From an uncultured Acidimicrobiaceae bacterium (GTDB lineage Bacteria; Actinomycetota; Acidimicrobiia; Acidimicrobiales; Microtrichaceae), in contig CALMLJ010000139.1 in NCBI GenBank assembly GCA_937868025.1, positions 1-7,233 of the forward strand: 7,233 bases of DNA, read 5' to 3'. Each line of letters starts with the position of its first letter. Position 1 is the first letter of the stretch. Shown one piece after another: positions 6,593 to 7,233 of the stretch. The notes under the pieces are model-generated. The model was not told where the DNA came from, did no database searches, and was given only the letters and a program-made list of their open reading frames with translations. The position numbers and the translations under genes are program-made.

Positions 6593-6829
6593 ATGAACGA
6601 GCGGCTGGGGCTGCGACGACTCGTCGGACGACGACGCGGCGAGAGCTACGAGGTCGAGGAGGAGCGCTACGACGACCTTCGCAACACGGAGGGCATGGTC
6701 GACCTCACCGAGTACGCCGAGCTGGCGACCCGGCAGCGGGAGGCCTACGCCTACATCGATCTGTCCACCGCCATCCTCGAGCAAGACTCCGTCGACGTCG
6801 TGGACGAGGGCGACTGGCCCGCAGCATGA
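6593..6829 (+). CDS. Small acidic protein of unknown function
   Basis: The start is taken at ATG 6593, which has AGGGAG six bases upstream, rather than the in-frame GTG at 6578, whose own ribosome site is poor. The 78-residue product begins with a basic patch (LGLRRLVGRRRG). It continues as a strongly acidic, probably helical stretch with EVEEERYDDLR, LTEYAELATRQREAY and a final DVVDEGDW. It has no signal peptide, membrane span or cysteine, so it is presumably cytosolic. The split between a positive head and a negative body is the main visible trait. I do not recognise a family. It sits 99 bases after the large surface-protein gene and ends two bases before a strong hairpin terminator, so it appears to be a short unit of its own. 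Codon use matches its neighbours, which supports real coding. Confidence 0.65.
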   Translation: MNERLGLRRLVGRRRGESYEVEEERYDDLRNTEGMVDLTEYAELATRQREAYAYIDLSTAILEQDSVDVVDEGDWPAA

Positions 6830-6830
6830 A

Positions 6831-6859
6831 CGAACCCCGGCCGTGACGGCCGGGGTTCG
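6831..6859. terminator. Strong GC hairpin terminator between convergent genes
   Basis: CGAACCCCGGCCG (6831-6843), loop TGA, then CGGCCGGGGTTCG (6847-6859) make a perfect 13-bp stem. It begins two bases after the stop of the small acidic gene and lies 23 bases from the stop of the opposing nitronate monooxygenase-like gene. It can therefore serve both strands. Neither side has a T-run, which is common for actinobacterial terminators. Confidence 0.8.
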
Positions 6860-6882
6860 AACAGCAACTCCGATGGGATCGG

Positions 6883-7233
6883 TCAGCCGGCGGCAGCGCG
6901 GGCGTTGAGCTCGTCGAGGTGGCTGGTGGCCTCGAGGTACTCGTTGACCCACCGCTCGATGACGGCCGAGGTCTTCTCGACCTTCTCGAACTGGCCGACG
7001 ACCTGGCCGACAGGGTTGAACGCGACGTCGACGGTCTGGTCGGGGTAGTTGTGCGTCGCCGCGACGGCGATGCCGGAGACCATGTACTGCAGCGGCATGC
7101 CGAGCGGGTCGGGGTTCTCGGGGTTCTCCCACGCCTCGGTCCAGTCGTTGCGGAGCATGCGGCACGGCTTGCCGGTGAACGACCGCGAGCGCACCGTGTC
7201 ACGCGACGAAGCGTCGATGTAGGCCTGCTGCTG
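6883..7233 (-). CDS. C-terminal part of a nitronate monooxygenase-like flavoprotein
   Basis: The minus-strand frame is open from the window edge (7233) to TGA at 6885-6883, giving the last 116 residues. The segment SSRDTVRSRSFTGKPCRMLRN followed by WTEAWE and then MPLQYMVSG is characteristic of the C-terminal region of nitronate monooxygenases (formerly 2-nitropropane dioxygenases). These FMN-dependent TIM-barrel enzymes oxidise alkyl nitronates to carbonyl compounds and nitrite. The FPVGQ-like FNPVGQVVGQ and the closing helix, which ends LDELNARAAAG, agree with the family's end. The FMN-binding barrel and catalytic histidine lie outside the window. A GTG at 7194 is an internal valine codon, not the start, because the family sequence continues upstream of it (QQQAYIDASSRDT). 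The substrate may differ from nitronate, since many relatives are enoyl reductases or of unknown role. Confidence 0.8.
   Translation of the reverse strand, partial: QQQAYIDASSRDTVRSRSFTGKPCRMLRNDWTEAWENPENPDPLGMPLQYMVSGIAVAATHNYPDQTVDVAFNPVGQVVGQFEKVEKTSAVIERWVNEYLEATSHLDELNARAAAG

Noticed and set aside
5432..7165. A 577-codon open frame on the minus strand
   Set aside because: It crosses the 3' half of the surface-protein gene, the small gene and the terminator, overlaps the nitronate monooxygenase gene in another frame, and has no recognisable domain.
6883..7194. A complete 103-residue gene starting at GTG 7194
   Set aside because: The frame and the family sequence continue upstream to the window edge, so this is an internal valine of a larger protein.

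Overview
The window is very GC-rich, and its coding frames nearly always end codons in G or C, as in a high-GC actinobacterium. Secreted proteins combining a fibrinogen-like CDxxxxGGGW module, an FnIII domain and a jelly-roll domain, next to a nitronate monooxygenase of actinobacterial type, suggest an Acidimicrobiia (Ilumatobacter-like) relative. That placement is inference only. No rRNA, tRNA, CRISPR array or insertion sequence was seen.

Layout from left to right. (1) Bases 1-177, plus strand: the C-terminal end of a probable TetR-type regulator. Its tail overlaps the 3' end of the next gene by 32 bases. (2) Bases 146-1282, minus strand: a protein of about 375 residues with an N-terminal EF-hand-type calcium loop and a core carrying HX4D and other motifs like those of PlsC/GPAT acyltransferases. 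(3) Bases 1361-1648, plus strand: a decayed, headless copy of the last FnIII domain of the large protein encoded downstream. (4) Bases 1645-2388, plus strand: an uncharacterised lipoprotein whose GTG start overlaps the stop codon of that remnant. (5) Bases 2528-6493, plus strand: a 1321-residue secreted protein with a fibrinogen-like domain, a probable seven-bladed beta-propeller, then FnIII / jelly-roll / FnIII / jelly-roll / FnIII. (6) Bases 6593-6829, plus strand: a small acidic protein of unknown role. (7) Bases 6831-6859: a strong GC hairpin terminator. (8) Bases 6883-7233, minus strand: the C-terminal part of a nitronate monooxygenase-like flavoprotein that runs off the window.

The centre of interest is the surface-protein block at 1361-6493. 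The lipoprotein and the giant secreted protein are bracketed by two direct copies, about 290 bp each, of the same FnIII-coding segment. One is the live C-terminus of the large gene and the other is an eroded remnant. The simplest reading is a former tandem pair of paralogous surface-protein genes, with the upstream one almost wholly deleted. The large protein itself grew by duplication of a jelly-roll + FnIII unit. The functional link between lipoprotein and large protein is inferred only from adjacency, shared strand and shared export. The flanking genes look like unrelated housekeeping or metabolic genes.
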